From Voacanga thouarsii (lineage: Eukaryota; Streptophyta; Magnoliopsida; Gentianales; Apocynaceae), in the NCBI GenBank assembly GCA_026120185.1, contig JANUWF010001631.1, forward strand, positions 2,599,501-2,663,500: DNA of 64,000 bases, given 5' to 3'. A program made the translations under genes and the position numbers. Under the pieces are notes generated by a model. That model saw only the letters and a program-made list of their open reading frames with translations, had not been told where the DNA came from and made no database searches. Below are positions 1-11,881 of this stretch, piece after piece (the first letter of the stretch is position 1; the number at the start of each line of letters is the position of its first letter).

Positions 1-502
1 AAAAAAATCATATACACATATATAGATCACCACCCAGGTCTAATGGAAGTCACCACCCAAGCTCATTTGAATACATACCTATAATATATTAATTTATTTA
101 AATATACCAAAGCAAATATCGTAACAGTACAATCCAAGTATATCTAAATATATTTAAAAATATAAATTAAAATTTTAAATTCTGATATGTACCTTCCCAT
201 TTCCCAAACCATAACTTACCTTTAACAGAAGACAAAATAAACTTTGTGATGACTAATGACTAACAAGGAGATTTATGTGTAGTGCAGCAACGGGGAGCGA
301 GACTTGGGTTTCGATTTTCTGGAGATTCGAAGAAGTTCTTGTTTTTTGGTTGGGGTTTACACTATGTGAAGTTTTGTTTGGAAATGTGGGTGGGGTTTGG
401 AAATTGCAAGAAATTGGGGTGGAAAGGAAAGTGAAAAGGAAGAGTGGAGTTTTGTGAAAGGAAGGAAAGAAAAGTTGTCAATGCATGTGGGGTGAAGTGT
501 GT

Positions 503-571
503 ATACATACATACATACATACATACATACATACATACATACATACATACATACATACATACATACATACA

Positions 572-602
<31 letters not shown>
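503..602. repeat. (ATAC)n microsatellite, about 25 units
   Basis: An uninterrupted tetranucleotide array of about 100 bp. It is open in several frames, so it produces artificial Cys-Met-Tyr-Val and Ile-His-Thr-Tyr repeat ORFs on both strands. These should not be read as genes. Confidence 0.97.
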
Positions 603-641
603 TAAAATTTTGGAAGGATCATGTGGGGTGGGTTAACATAG

Positions 642-642
<1 letters not shown>

Positions 643-680
<38 letters not shown>
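643..680. repeat. (TA)19 microsatellite
   Basis: Pure TA dinucleotide tract, 40 bp downstream of the ATAC array. Confidence 0.95.
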
Positions 681-685
<5 letters not shown>

Positions 686-2983
686 TAAAAAAATTCTTGT
701 GGGGAAGGACCACATAGGTCCGCCACTGAGTGTGTGCAAGGTTTGTGAGGAGGAATCTGGGCTATTCTTTCTATAATAAGAGTGCAGGAATCTTCTGAGA
801 CTCCTCTTATGACTAACTATGGGGCAAGATTATAGCTTCCAGGTGGATTTCTTTGGTGCACTTTGTTTGAGAGCCATTGTTCATCACTGTCAAATTTTTT
901 GCTCAAGATATTGGGGGTTGAAATTTGTAGATTGGTCAAATTTATGTCATCAGACAGTAGTATGTCCTTGGTGTCTTTCTACAGTGGTTTTTTTTTTTTT
1001 TTTAACACACCCCATCCAAGGTGCTATATTCAAAGTCGCTTTCATGCTCTTTATAACAGATTCTTGAGCATGCATCCAGATTTAAACCCCTAGTAAACGT
1101 ATATTTCGTGTGCAAAGGACACAAATCAAGTTGATCAAAATTTAGGAAATTTTAAACATTGTAGAAATTACACTTAAAAACTCCTAAATCATACATCCCT
1201 CATATTTAGGCCATTGGATATGGCATCTTTTGAAAGATGAAGAAAATGTATTTGGGATAGAGAGATGTTGTGCTAATTTTGTACTTACTCATCATAACTA
1301 ATTATTATGAAGATCTTTAAGTTTATCTTAAAACAATTTTTGAAGGAATCACGAACAAATAGTAGTGTTTGATGTAGATTCTTGTAATTGCACTTTCCTT
1401 ATTTGTTACTTCCTTTATTTGCTTAACTTTGTAATTGTTCCTGCCTGATTCGGAAAATTCCAAGAAGATAATTTATATTCACATGTGATTCACAAGAAGC
1501 AGGTCAACTAAGGGGGGGGGGAATCTCCCTCATTTTAAGCTTTTGTCTTGCGATGGAGATGGTGGTAGACAATCATTCTTGTTTGATAGTAGTCTTCTCT
1601 TCTTTTTTTTTTTTCATTTAATATTTTCCCTATCAATTTGATTAATGTGAAATTAATTTGTTAAATATGTAGATATTGCAGGAGTTCGGATTCTCTTTTT
1701 GTTTGAATGGAATAGGGGTCCGGTGTCTACTTGTCACAATCTTATGTTCAGTGAATTAACACAATCTACAAAAAAATATATGATATATTGATAAACTTTT
1801 TTCTTTTTTTGTAATTACCTTTTTAAATATTGGTCAACTTCTTATTTGTTCGTAATTTCTTATTACTGCACTAGAAGCTAGTCATATTTTCTTGCACTAA
1901 ATATTGGACTTTTTCTTGAATTAATACAAGGTACACATCATAAAACCAAAATGGATCTCTGCTGAAATGGAGGTAGAGGAACTGGTTGTTTTGGTTTTTG
2001 TTTACATGTAATCATGTTAGAATTCATGGATTTCAAAATGCAAAAAACATTCACAAATCCCTTCTGAGGACCCAAGCCAAACGATTAAGATGATCTAAGG
2101 ATTATAGAATTACCTCTGTTCGACGTAATCAAGATCTTTGAATTCGGATTTTACTGTCGTATGTGTAACCCAAACGATCACCAGACGCTACAGTGTGCTA
2201 ACACCCTCTATCGGATACATACGGCAAATTAACTCGTAACTCCGTGAGTGCTAACACCTAGGGTTTGAGAGGCTTATTTTTCTTGGTGAATGGAGGCACA
2301 AATATTAATCGAGAGCTCTGTTGAGAAGACGGTTAGGGTTTCTTTTAAAACCACTCGAACCTTTTGGAGTCCAACTCTAATAATATCTTATCATATTTTA
2401 TTTTAAATTTAAATTAAATTAAAACTGATATGATAAGATTCTGTCATTATCTCGATAATTTAACTAATTAATTTTTTGAGTCAAATTCTTACAATCTGGA
2501 CATCATCCAGATACATCGAATGTGGATATATTTCCAGATTTATTGTATTTGATAAATTTTCTAGGTTCAATTAACTTGGACATATTTCTAGATTCATCGA
2601 ACCTGGTTACCAGAAAAATAACCTAACGAGTTCACTTATTGTGTGACTCTATAGGTTCATTTAACACTAGCAGTGTGCCCAAATCACATTTAAATGACCC
2701 ATAAGTTATAAGCAATTTCTAACAAAACATTATAACTACTCAGGTTAAATGAAGATCAGTGATCTCTTTGAACCAAACCATAATTTTATATTTAGTCCTT
2801 TTGTTACACGCTATCCAGATTAAGCATAAGGCACGGAGCATGTCATCTTTATTAAGTTTAATCAATTATTTCTTGATCTCATAGTAAACTGTTCAGACAA
2901 ATGATATCAATATCTCAAATTGATATATTTGAGCACGACCATGCATTTTAATAGTCTAACTTATCAAGGGGCCCATGGATATC

Positions 2984-5900
2984 TATAACACCCCACACCC
3001 TAGGTACCTAAATAGGGCAGGATGTCGCCCCGTCCAAAAGATCAGGGGTCTTTAGGCACAAAATAAAACGAAAACTGCTAAATAAAATTAAAAGAATAAT
3101 TTCATTACATCCGGAAGCAAAACTTATATAAGTCTGGAAAATCAAAACTAACAAGCGCCTTTTAAAATAAATTCAAAACACAACTAAATAAATAAATTGG
3201 AGCTCAACCCTAGCTTCGCCCCGCTCACTGTAAGCAATCCCCTAAAATCATGATATAAAAGGTGTGTGATTGACATCTCAGTAAGTCCCATGTGTGCAAA
3301 TGTCAGTTATAATCATTTCATGTATGCAAGTTTATCAAAACCACAAAATCGTGTTTGCAAATCAATCTCATCAATAATAGTCATACAAATGAGCCTTACT
3401 CAATAAATCCAAAACAATTCACAATCAATCATTGTTTCATCACAATCATAATTTATTAAATAGGGATTAGCAAATGATTCAACAATATAGTAACATAATC
3501 CATATCATAGTTACCACCATGATAGCTCCCCATTGTATTCTTTCAACAAATGGGTAGTGGGGAATTCACCCATTAGGTGAGATACTCCCCCATCTCTACA
3601 CCCAACATTCCGGTTATCCAATCCGGATCAACAATGTTCACATAGACTAATATGCTAGCTTGGACCGGCCTGACTAAATAGTATTGTCGCCTCTCCAAGT
3701 TGAGTTTATCTTTTGGAGGTGGCCTCCTACCAGAAGACTCACTCTTGCTTTTCGAGACTAGTACTACTAGCCTACCATCGCTGAGTACTCAATGCTCCCC
3801 AGTTAGGGGCAGAATCATTTTTCCTTTTCCGAAAATCTTGATTAATTTGATTGCAAAACGTGGTTTTTCATAATAGCATTTTCAAATCGTTTGACAATAG
3901 TTTAAGAAATCATTTTTGAGGTTGAATAATTAAAATTTAGCAAATTCATTTTGAAAATAAAACTTCCATGTTTCCAATCCAAGTATCACAATAATCCAGT
4001 ATAACTCATCATTTTAGTCAAGGCTCAATCCTTGTGTCAAAATATCATGTTGACATCAATCCCAAATAACATTGTAAAAATTGCTTGCAAACATATAACT
4101 TGTATCAAAACGGTTACGCAAGGACTTACTTGAATATACTCAGCAATCAACCATAGCAATGTTCGCCCCTTACTTCAAATCTCTTCCTTATCTAAAATCA
4201 ATGATTCTCTAATTAGAATCCAAATATTAACCCTCTATCATCATGCATCATGAATCCATATGATCATATTACTCATATAATTCATCCATGGCATTTAATT
4301 CACTAAATTACATGCATAACTTTCCTTTACTATTCTATTGATCATAATCATACATTGATCTAAATCGATTCATCACATGACAACTTCCATATTAAACTAA
4401 CATAAAATCACCATAAATAGCCCCATAAACATTAAAAGATCTCATCTTTGCCTATTTAGCATGGATCTAGATTCATCATGACAAAATACATCAATATCCT
4501 ACCTCATACATGCTTTGTCTATGGCTTTTATCAACATATTCATCAATCTAATTTACTCATGCTTTCATACTAGACTCCATAAGCATCCTTAAGCCAATAT
4601 TTTGAAGTTTAAGACCATTTAAATTAGTAAATATAGGATCTTGATTACCTCTTAGCGTTTTAGACTTAAAACACGGCAACTCCTTGTTGACTAGCTTGAG
4701 TTTGATCGATAGTTGAAGAGTTTGGATCGCTTAGATGAACTTGATCAAGACTCACCAAAGAATGGGTAAAATCAGTCCCTTATGGACGTGATTTAAGGAA
4801 GAGAAAAGGAAAAGAATAGAGTAGGGGTTAAATAGAAGAGTTGAAGATCAATTACCATGTAGTGAGTCTCGGTTTTGGTTTTGTTTTTGGAGAGAGCTGT
4901 TCGAAGTTGTGGGTAGGGTTTCAGCTATCTGTTTCGTGTATTTGGAGGGGCTGAGAAGGTGAGAATTTCGTGGTTGGCTGTATAGAAAAGTCTAGGGTTT
5001 TAGGTTTAGGTGTTTGAAGGAGTTTTGGTCTTGCTATGGTTTCTTGATCATAATAGAAAATTGTTCAGCTTTGGTGTTCTCTATGGCTGCCGAAATTTTG
5101 GAAGGGGATTAGGGTTGATTGCTACTGTGTTTGTGAAACTGAGGGTGGCCAAGATTCTGGACATAAAGAGAGGAAAAATCTGATTGGTTTTGGGCCCTAT
5201 AATAGCGAAAATAGGATAGGAAGAATGGGCCTTTGTGTAGCTGTATTTCTGCTTGATAGCTAGGGAACTTTTGTGCAGATTTTGTGCTGGAATTTATGTG
5301 TGAATTAGGGCTGAAGGTGGCCGAAAATCTGGAGGAAAAGGAGAAGAATTTCTGGTTTTTTTTTTTTTTTTTTGTTATAACCAAATCCTATTTGGCTAAG
5401 GCTTCCTTAGTTAACCCCAGCTAGGTTTTGGAGAGTTTTTGGTAGGTTGTTTCTCTTCATTGTGGCGGCAGTTTTGAGAGAATTTTTCATAAAATCTTAG
5501 AAAATAATTAGGTCATCTAATTAGGAAATAGTTTAATTGATTTCCTATATTAATTTAGGTAATAGCTATTAAATAGTTGTTAGGTAAAAATTCTGGTTTC
5601 CTATTCATATCTACTGAAATTTTCCCTAAAGGCTTCAAAAATTCCTAGATTTATCCAAGAGATAAATACTTCATTTAAATTCACCTCTAAGCCTTTTATT
5701 TCCATAAAAAAAAATTATTTGAAAGAAGATAAAATATGGAAATTTATTTCCTTGAAAATAATACCTATATACTTTCTTATATATATTTTTCTCTACTAAT
5801 ATATTATTTTGATATTGCTAAAAGAAAATCTAGGTTAGTAATCTTTAAAATTCTCTAAAAGATTATGATAAGATATTAGAATAAAAAATTTAATTTGTTC

Positions 5901-6378
5901 TCCAATATTTTATAAAATAATTTTCAAATAAATCACTCTCCTAATTTATTTTTCTTTTCTTAGGAAATTAATTTCCTAGCGGCGATTCTCCTAAGGATTT
6001 CGGCCAAGCTAAGGAAAAATTAGGGAAGAAGGAAAAAAAAATAAGAGAATGAAAAGGATTTGAAATAGTTAGGATTCAAACTCAAGCCCGTCAAGGTTTA
6101 AATGCCAAGCTTTATCCACTACGCTACTTTTTTTTCTAAATATTCTCCTAACAAATTCCCTTGATTTCTTCATGCTTGCTTTATCCCTTTTTCTAATAAA
6201 CTCTCCTCAATAAATGAAGGCTCAAGTAATCCAACTACTTCTAGAACAAATTAATTCATGCAATCCACAACTAATATTTTCATGAAAAATAATTCAAATT
6301 ATCAAATGTGGTATAACTCAATATGATATGAATGTATTTTCCCCACTTCCTAAATGTGGTCTAATATGGGGTATTACA
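2984..6378 (-). mobile_element. Tekay-like Ty3/gypsy solo LTR nested in the copia solo LTR
   Basis: The 3395-bp segment is flanked by a perfect 5-bp duplication ATATC (2979-2983 and 6379-6383), and the surrounding copia LTR reads through once it is removed. Its ends are inverted: TATAACACCCC on the left and GGGGTATTACA on the right, the TGTAAYACCCC...GGGGTGTTACA termini usual for Del/Tekay-type LTRs, with the left TG mutated to TA. Read on minus it parallels the second copy at 49905-54234: a tRNA-like segment near the start, AT-rich middle, then a CTTACTGAGAT(G/T)...CTCAC motif near the end. No gag-pol lies inside, so this is an LTR without its element. The short open frame at 5109-5384 is not convincing. 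Confidence 0.85.
6072..6126 (-). other. tRNA-like A-box/B-box segment inside the Tekay-like LTR
   Basis: On minus, TAGCGTAGTGGA (6126-6115) matches the Pol III A-box consensus TRGCNNAGYNGG at 11 of 12 places. GTTTGAATCC (6081-6072) matches the B-box GGTTCRANNCC core with one substitution. The span is 55 bp, as in a tRNA gene body, and GGATAAAGC follows the A box as in tRNA D-arms. I see no CCA-like acceptor pairing, so this is not called a functional tRNA. The plus-strand relative at 50158-50212 has the same spacing. Confidence 0.5.
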
Positions 6379-8029
6379 ATATCTCTCTCATAATTGAGAG
6401 GGACAAATTCCTTCACTATCAATCATATTCCTCTCCTTGGTTTATTCTATATCCAACAGTGGTTTAACTTATTATCCTGGTTAAAGAAAACTTTAAATAA
6501 TGTCAAAATATAGAATTTATTAAGTAGAAAATTATGATAAATTCAGGTCGAATGACTTGTAATATCATTATGGCTAGAAAGTACTTATGACATGTTCCAT
6601 GAAGTACTCTCACAGTGGGTCATGTCCAATAAAATGTTCTTTAACATTTATTTATGTTTTGACTTAATATCACATATATCCATGACCAGTAAAACATAGT
6701 CATCAAGTCACAAATATACTAATATTAATTTATTATTGTTTCACTAATAATAATCGATCAGGGACAGTTTAAGAATAGTCATTGTATTGATTGTACAGTT
6801 TTATTAAGTCACATACTTGATGACCACCAAACTAAATGCACTATTCATGAAAAGAAATGTCTCGTATTATTATATAATACATAACAGCAATAGTATAAGT
6901 ACAAATTGACTTTAGGGCATATACCTAACAATCTATTCAAGAACAGCATATATATACTATAAATTAAGTTGATCACAAATTTTAGTCTGTGTACTTGTGG
7001 ATACATATATTTTTGTTCATGTGGACAATTTATTATATTAGATGATGGGTTAAATGTCATTTTAGAATTTTACTTCGATAGTAGTTTTAGTATTCTAAAT
7101 TTGATGTGTTACAAATTTTGCATTATTCATTGTAATTGAAGGTCAACTTGAAAAAAAATGCATTTGGATAACGCTACAACTCAAGGTCCACAAGATTATA
7201 CGGGATGGTAAGGAGATTATTATATATGATACTTATCTAGCCTTGCAAAATGGAGAATTAATACGATTTTTTTTTGTGTAGCAAATAAATTGTTAGCCAA
7301 ATAGTTATAAGTAATACAAAATAATTATTCAATATAGGAAAACAACTATACAAAAATGGAGTAAAGCGGAATAAAGAGTAGAAAAAGATGATAATCCGAA
7401 ACTTGTGTTCAACACAATCTCCTTAAAAAAGATTGGACTCCTCTTATAAGTGTGCCTGCAATTGAAATGGCCATCTATTTCCCATGATATAACGGATACG
7501 ATAAACTAGCTAACACACAACTCTTCACATGACGAATTAGATCAAACTAGAACACTATATAAAATATACAAGTATAAAGATAAAAAGAGGGAGAGCTTTG
7601 CTGGATTTTTTCTCTTCCACATAAAAACAAAATAGGAGACACATATTTATAAACTAGGCAAGTGGTGGGATCATGAATATGACATATGTTATAGATATAA
7701 ATGGTTAAAGGTTACAAACTCATTGTAACTCTCACTACTTCCATTATCTCCATAACCTTTTGATGACCACTTTCCCACTACCTCAATAACTCTAGAGGTT
7801 ATGAGAGATCATGATTAGTAACTCTAGAGATCATGGGTTGCAAGTTATAATATACCTCCCTCTCTCTCATCATTTATGGGTTTCTCATTATTAAAATAAT
7901 TTCTCTTTCACCCATCACATGTCAATTTCCAACATAAATTACATTTATATAATAAAAAAAGACCATCATATGTAAAAAATTTTAGGTGAATTTAAAGTGT
8001 CAAGCTGTATTATTAATGATACTTTAAAT

Positions 8030-8461
8030 GACATTGTAGTTAATAAAGTTATTTGCAATGGTTGGATTTGTCGTACTTATATTGTTTATGACAATTTAAA
8101 ACAATCGCATATAGAATAAGTATGATAGTTGACAGGTTGTATAAAAGTTTTAAGCTTTTTTGCGGTGGTTATAAAACTATTTCAAATACATATATTCATT
8201 ACAGTCCTTCCCGTAAATATTTGATACAAACAACATACTATTTTTAACTTTTTTTTTTTTTGTCAACAGGTTATTATGACCGTTGTATTATTTGTTGTAA
8301 AAACTATGTACGATGGACGTAAGACCACTTTATAATATTTGAGTTGCCAGTATTTGCAACGACTAAAAACCGTTGCGTGGCCATTGCATATAGCTTTTAT
8401 GATGGTTATTTTAGTATTTACGGTGGTGTTAGAGCTGCAGCAAATAACCCATTTTCCAGTG
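8030..8461. mobile_element. Degenerate CACTA-like terminus with subterminal repeats
   Basis: The stretch contains several imperfect copies of an ACGGTGG/CCGTTG-type motif in both orientations (near 8162, 8280, 8355-8380 and 8400-8425). It ends in AAATAACCCATTTTCCAGTGG, which resembles the ...TTTTTGTAGTG end of CACTA elements with substitutions. No matching opposite end is visible. Call based on pattern only. Confidence 0.35.
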
Positions 8462-8581
8462 GAATGCTTGTTGGTCCAAGGGTTTTAGAAGTATACATGT
8501 GCAAACGGATAACAAACTCTTAATTCAAGAGCTCGTTAAGTCCGAGGATTTTAATTAGGCTGTCATCATCTCAGAAAAAAA

Positions 8582-8725
8582 CTGGATATGTTTAGATGCA
8601 AGTTTGATTATATTTCTTTTACACATGTGTTTACAGAAGGGAACACGGTAGTTAATCATCTAGCTAATCACTCTCTTAGTCACAGCAATAATTTTAGTTT
8701 CTGTAAGTTTCTTATGTTGCCCTAG
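8582..8725 (+). pseudogene. RNase H-like (RVT_3-type) retroelement coding scrap
   Basis: A plus-strand frame from 8582 to the stop at 8723-8725 reads THVFTEGNTVVNHLANHSL in its middle. This resembles the HVyREgN.vAd.LA signature of the RNase H-like domain found at the C-terminus of plant LINE reverse transcriptases and related proteins. The expected Arg and Asp of REgN and AD are replaced (TEGN, VN), upstream sequence in this frame is not recognisable, and there is no start codon in context. Probably a decayed fragment of a non-LTR element or of an RNase H-domain gene. Confidence 0.4.
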
Positions 8726-8896
8726 AATATACAGGACTTGTGTTTACTAGATGGATTACAAGTTTCTTCTTTACAATTATCCAATGTACACATTATTTGA
8801 AGGTAAGATTTATATTTCTATTCATGTATTCTTTTTTATTTTTTTAATAAATAAGGAAAGATTTGCCACATCTCCCATCAGGACACTAGTTGTTTC

Positions 8897-8899
<3 letters not shown>

Positions 8900-8944
<45 letters not shown>
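8900..8944. repeat. (AT)n microsatellite
   Basis: Pure AT tract of about 45 bp. Confidence 0.95.
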
Positions 8945-8949
<5 letters not shown>

Positions 8950-11881
8950 CTCATTGGTTATAGTGAATTGTTGGAGGGACATGTCCTACCTATAGCTTTT
9001 ATGAATCCTATTAGTAAGGGTAAAAAGTTAAAACTTTTGTTTTGTTAAGTTTAACTTGTGAAAATTTCTTAAGTTGGATGAGATAGTTTTTTTATTAATT
9101 AAAAAATTAATTTAAAAAAAGCTTACTTGTGAGATAAATAGGTATTACTAACACCATTTTTTTGACCCAGAGGAATATATGTTGATATGAGTTCTCATTG
9201 TATGTTTAAGATATTACATGATTGATTTTTTGAATGTAACATTTTGGATGATTTTTATGTAGTATACGGCGTATACACAATATTTAAATGATGTAAATTT
9301 GTGTTGTTATTGATTAGAAGTTTTAGAGGTTAAAACAGTAGCTTTGAGGGATTTTTTTTTTTTTTGAAAAAAAAACTAAGAAAAACGATACCTAGAGCCA
9401 GGATTGCCAGACCAGGTGTCGGTCTAACAAAACAGTACCGAGCCAGCACCAGGTTTCACCAGGTCAACTCAGTCAATGAGTTTGACGCGGCCGTAGTCGT
9501 AACTAGAGTGGGTGAGGATTGGTGACTACCGTCCTCCCCTTTTCAAAATTTTTTTAAATAGTGAATTTGTCTTAAAAAATTAAAATTTTTTACAAAGATT
9601 CTCTTAAATTGGCAAATGATATTGTCAGAGCCATTTCTACTTAAGTGACAATATTAACCTTCATGTCCTAAACCGTTAATTTCCAAATCGCATTCTCTCT
9701 GTATCTAAGTAAAATTATTTTCGTCCTTTTCAGGATTTGTAGCTTCCACCTCTGCAGTACTTAGAAGAAAGTGAAGTGCCCCCACAAACACGGCAATCTA
9801 AAGTTTCTTCCATCCAGTTACAGATTACTCTTTGTACAATAATCAACTTCCCTTTCCTATTCAAATCTTAAGTATTATTCTATGCAAATATCTAGCAAAG
9901 TGGGCGTGTGCAGACATAATCACTACCTAGGTCGAAGTGTTTTGTTGCTTTCTTTTTCTTGCTTTATCAAGTTTGTCTCGAGGGGTCTACACTATTTTAT
10001 CTCTTTCTTTTCTTCTGGGTTTGTAGAAATTTGGGTAAAATCTGCTATGGAGATGAAGGTAAAAATGATTAGTGCTGGGAGATGATATTATAATTTACCA
10101 ATAAAGTTCAATTTGTACTTTTAAGATCTTCCAATTGATGATGGGCAAATTCACCAAAATTCAAATCAGAAGAAAAGAGGCCCGTAGGAAACCCAGTTCA
10201 ACCGATGCCGCTACTGCCATCGCGTCTCTATAGCTGTTGTCTACATGGATGTCTTATGCGTTCTTGCCCTTATTAGCTTAAGGGTGATATTGTCATTTAA
10301 ATAAATAATGGTCTGGTAGGAGGGGAAGAGCTCTGGCAATATTTGTTACCCTTTAAATTTTATATTTCGCCTTTTAAATTTTTTTTAAAAATTATAACAT
10401 TATTATTTAACATATTCTCTCATATTATTTGCCTCCCCTCAAACCTTTCCCAACCCCACATTCCTGATTCTGTCCCAGCCTGGCCTGCTAAAAAAACTTT
10501 TAAAAAAAAATTAAAATTTGGAAATGGGGAAATTTTTTGAAGGTTTTTTTTGGGGGCTTTTGCAAAGTTTCTTACATAGTTATACTTTCAAAGTTTGTCC
10601 TCAGTAACGAATAAGGTTATGTTTCGGAAATGAATGCCTATGTGTTTGAAAATTGTAATATGTACCCAACATGCCCAATTCAGGGTTTGTGTTGAATTTG
10701 ATTACTAGATAAGTGTACTCATTCCATAATTTTGTCTCTCCCAGATTAGAACCTGAATGAAGGGGAGAATAGTAGAGACATGGGGATAGAATGGTTTGAA
10801 AGGCTCTCATTTTCTTCAATTAGTTTTGATAGTATTTACTTTTATGTTTCCGATGTTATAACTGATGAATAGTTCACAGTACTTTGGGATATGAAGTTTT
10901 TTGTGCATATTCTTGAGAGAAACCTAGGGATATGGCCACATCCCGAGTTCGAGGGATGACAGTTGTGTTGCTCATGTGGAGATCAAAAAGGCCTAGGAAT
11001 AAAGCAGTACTTGATGGTTGTTGTACCCCTACCCGATTCTGAAAGCCGATATAATGCTTTTCTAGATAAAAAGCGTCTTCTCATGTTCAGTAGCAAGAGA
11101 AGGCATAAAGATGGTACTTTGAATTTAAATGGCCATATTTCTGTTCAAATATAATTTAAAATAAAAAACAGTAAGATAATACTTCTCATCTAAATTTAAA
11201 TATTTATATTCCTATTCAAATCTAAACAATAAGAATATCACATGATAGACGTGAATCCTCTATTCCTTTTATGTCCCCTGTATTTTGTTGGAAAACCAAA
11301 GCTTATATTATTTGAATAATTGATAGATGCCCGTATCATATACCATCCAGTTAGAGTTCAGTTTGAGACGTTTCCTGCTACATTGATTTAGTCTCGACTT
11401 ACACCTTAATTGCGGTATTAAGAACCAAAGTGCTGCATTCAGAAACTAATGCGCTAACGATGCATTTCTCAATTTGTTGTTTCTGAAACAGAAATAACTA
11501 GCCATACAGACACTTCTTAAGCACAACAGGCATTTCAGCTCTAAAGCTAGCCACAACCTTCTTGGAATAACAAGGGCTGGATGCCAAGAACTGCCCTCGT
11601 TGTACAAGATTCCTAACCATCATCTATGGAATTAAAGTTGGATAACAGTCTACCAAGCAATTTTTTTTTTTCTTTTCAGGCCATAGAAATTATTTAACAC
11701 AGAAAGGACCAAAGCTCATCAATGAAAGGGGATACCACAAATGCCCTTGAAATACACCCCAATTTACAATAATGGTTAGTAAATTAGCTCAATTGCATAA
11801 AAAAAGGAAACTATCTAGCTGTGCAAGAAGGGAAGTCAATGAGCTATTTGATTCCCATTCTAGTCATGATTGTTCAGCATA

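Larger units (their letters stand above)
1..2014. other. Intergenic AT-rich DNA with two microsatellites
   Basis: I see no coding region here that I can support. The short open frames between 275 and 1093 have no recognisable motif and overlap simple repeats. Two microsatellites (503-602 and 643-680) and several homopolymer runs are present (T-rich near 990 and 1600; a G run near 1513). The stretch ends where a copia solo LTR begins at 2015. Confidence 0.6.
2015..6930 (-). mobile_element. Solo LTR of the copia-1 family, split by a later insertion
   Basis: The two outer parts (2015-2983 and 6384-6930) match, in order, the 1.53-kb LTRs of the copia-1 element at 30700-32226 and 38827-40352. They share the CCAGACGCTACAGT segment, the paired blocks of degenerate CCAGAT...ATCGAA, the CACAGTGGGTCATGTCCAAT segment and the terminal ...GGGCATATACCTAACA. 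With the inner insertion removed the LTR is about 1516 bp, almost full length. There is no internal region, PBS or PPT beside it, so it is a solo LTR. Its sense strand is minus, as for copia-1. Flanks AATCA and ATCTA do not match exactly, so the target duplication has decayed or the ends are displaced. It is clearly more diverged from the copia-1 LTRs than these are from each other. Confidence 0.88.
6931..11881. other. Intergenic region downstream of the GHR1-like gene
   Basis: Apart from a decayed CACTA-like end (8030-8461), an RNase H-like scrap (8582-8725) and an AT microsatellite (8900-8944), nothing here can be identified. Open frames of 60-72 codons at 9882-10085, 10343-10540, 10601-10819 and 10963-11154 have no recognisable domain and no support as genes. 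The last few hundred bases before 11881 will include the 3' untranslated region of the minus-strand GHR1-like gene. Confidence 0.55.

Noticed and set aside
503..602. Regular short repeat array that might suggest CRISPR
   Set aside because: Pure tetranucleotide repeat without spacers, in a plant genome.
357..688. Long repeats of Met-Tyr-Val-Cys and Ile-His-Thr-Tyr codons on both strands
   Set aside because: They are translations of an ATAC microsatellite and have no gene-like flanks.
6072..6126. Calling the A-box/B-box segment a functional tRNA gene
   Set aside because: No acceptor-stem pairing or proper anticodon arm could be drawn; only the promoter-like boxes are convincing.
2984..6378. 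Interpreting the TGTAAYACCCC ends as a Mutator-like DNA transposon
   Set aside because: The 5-bp target duplication, TG...CA ends of the second copy and the late CTTACTGAGAT motif fit a Ty3/gypsy LTR better; Mutator elements make 8-11-bp duplications.
9882..11154. Four frames of 63-72 codons as small genes
   Set aside because: No homology signal, no splice or promoter context, typical of chance frames in this composition.
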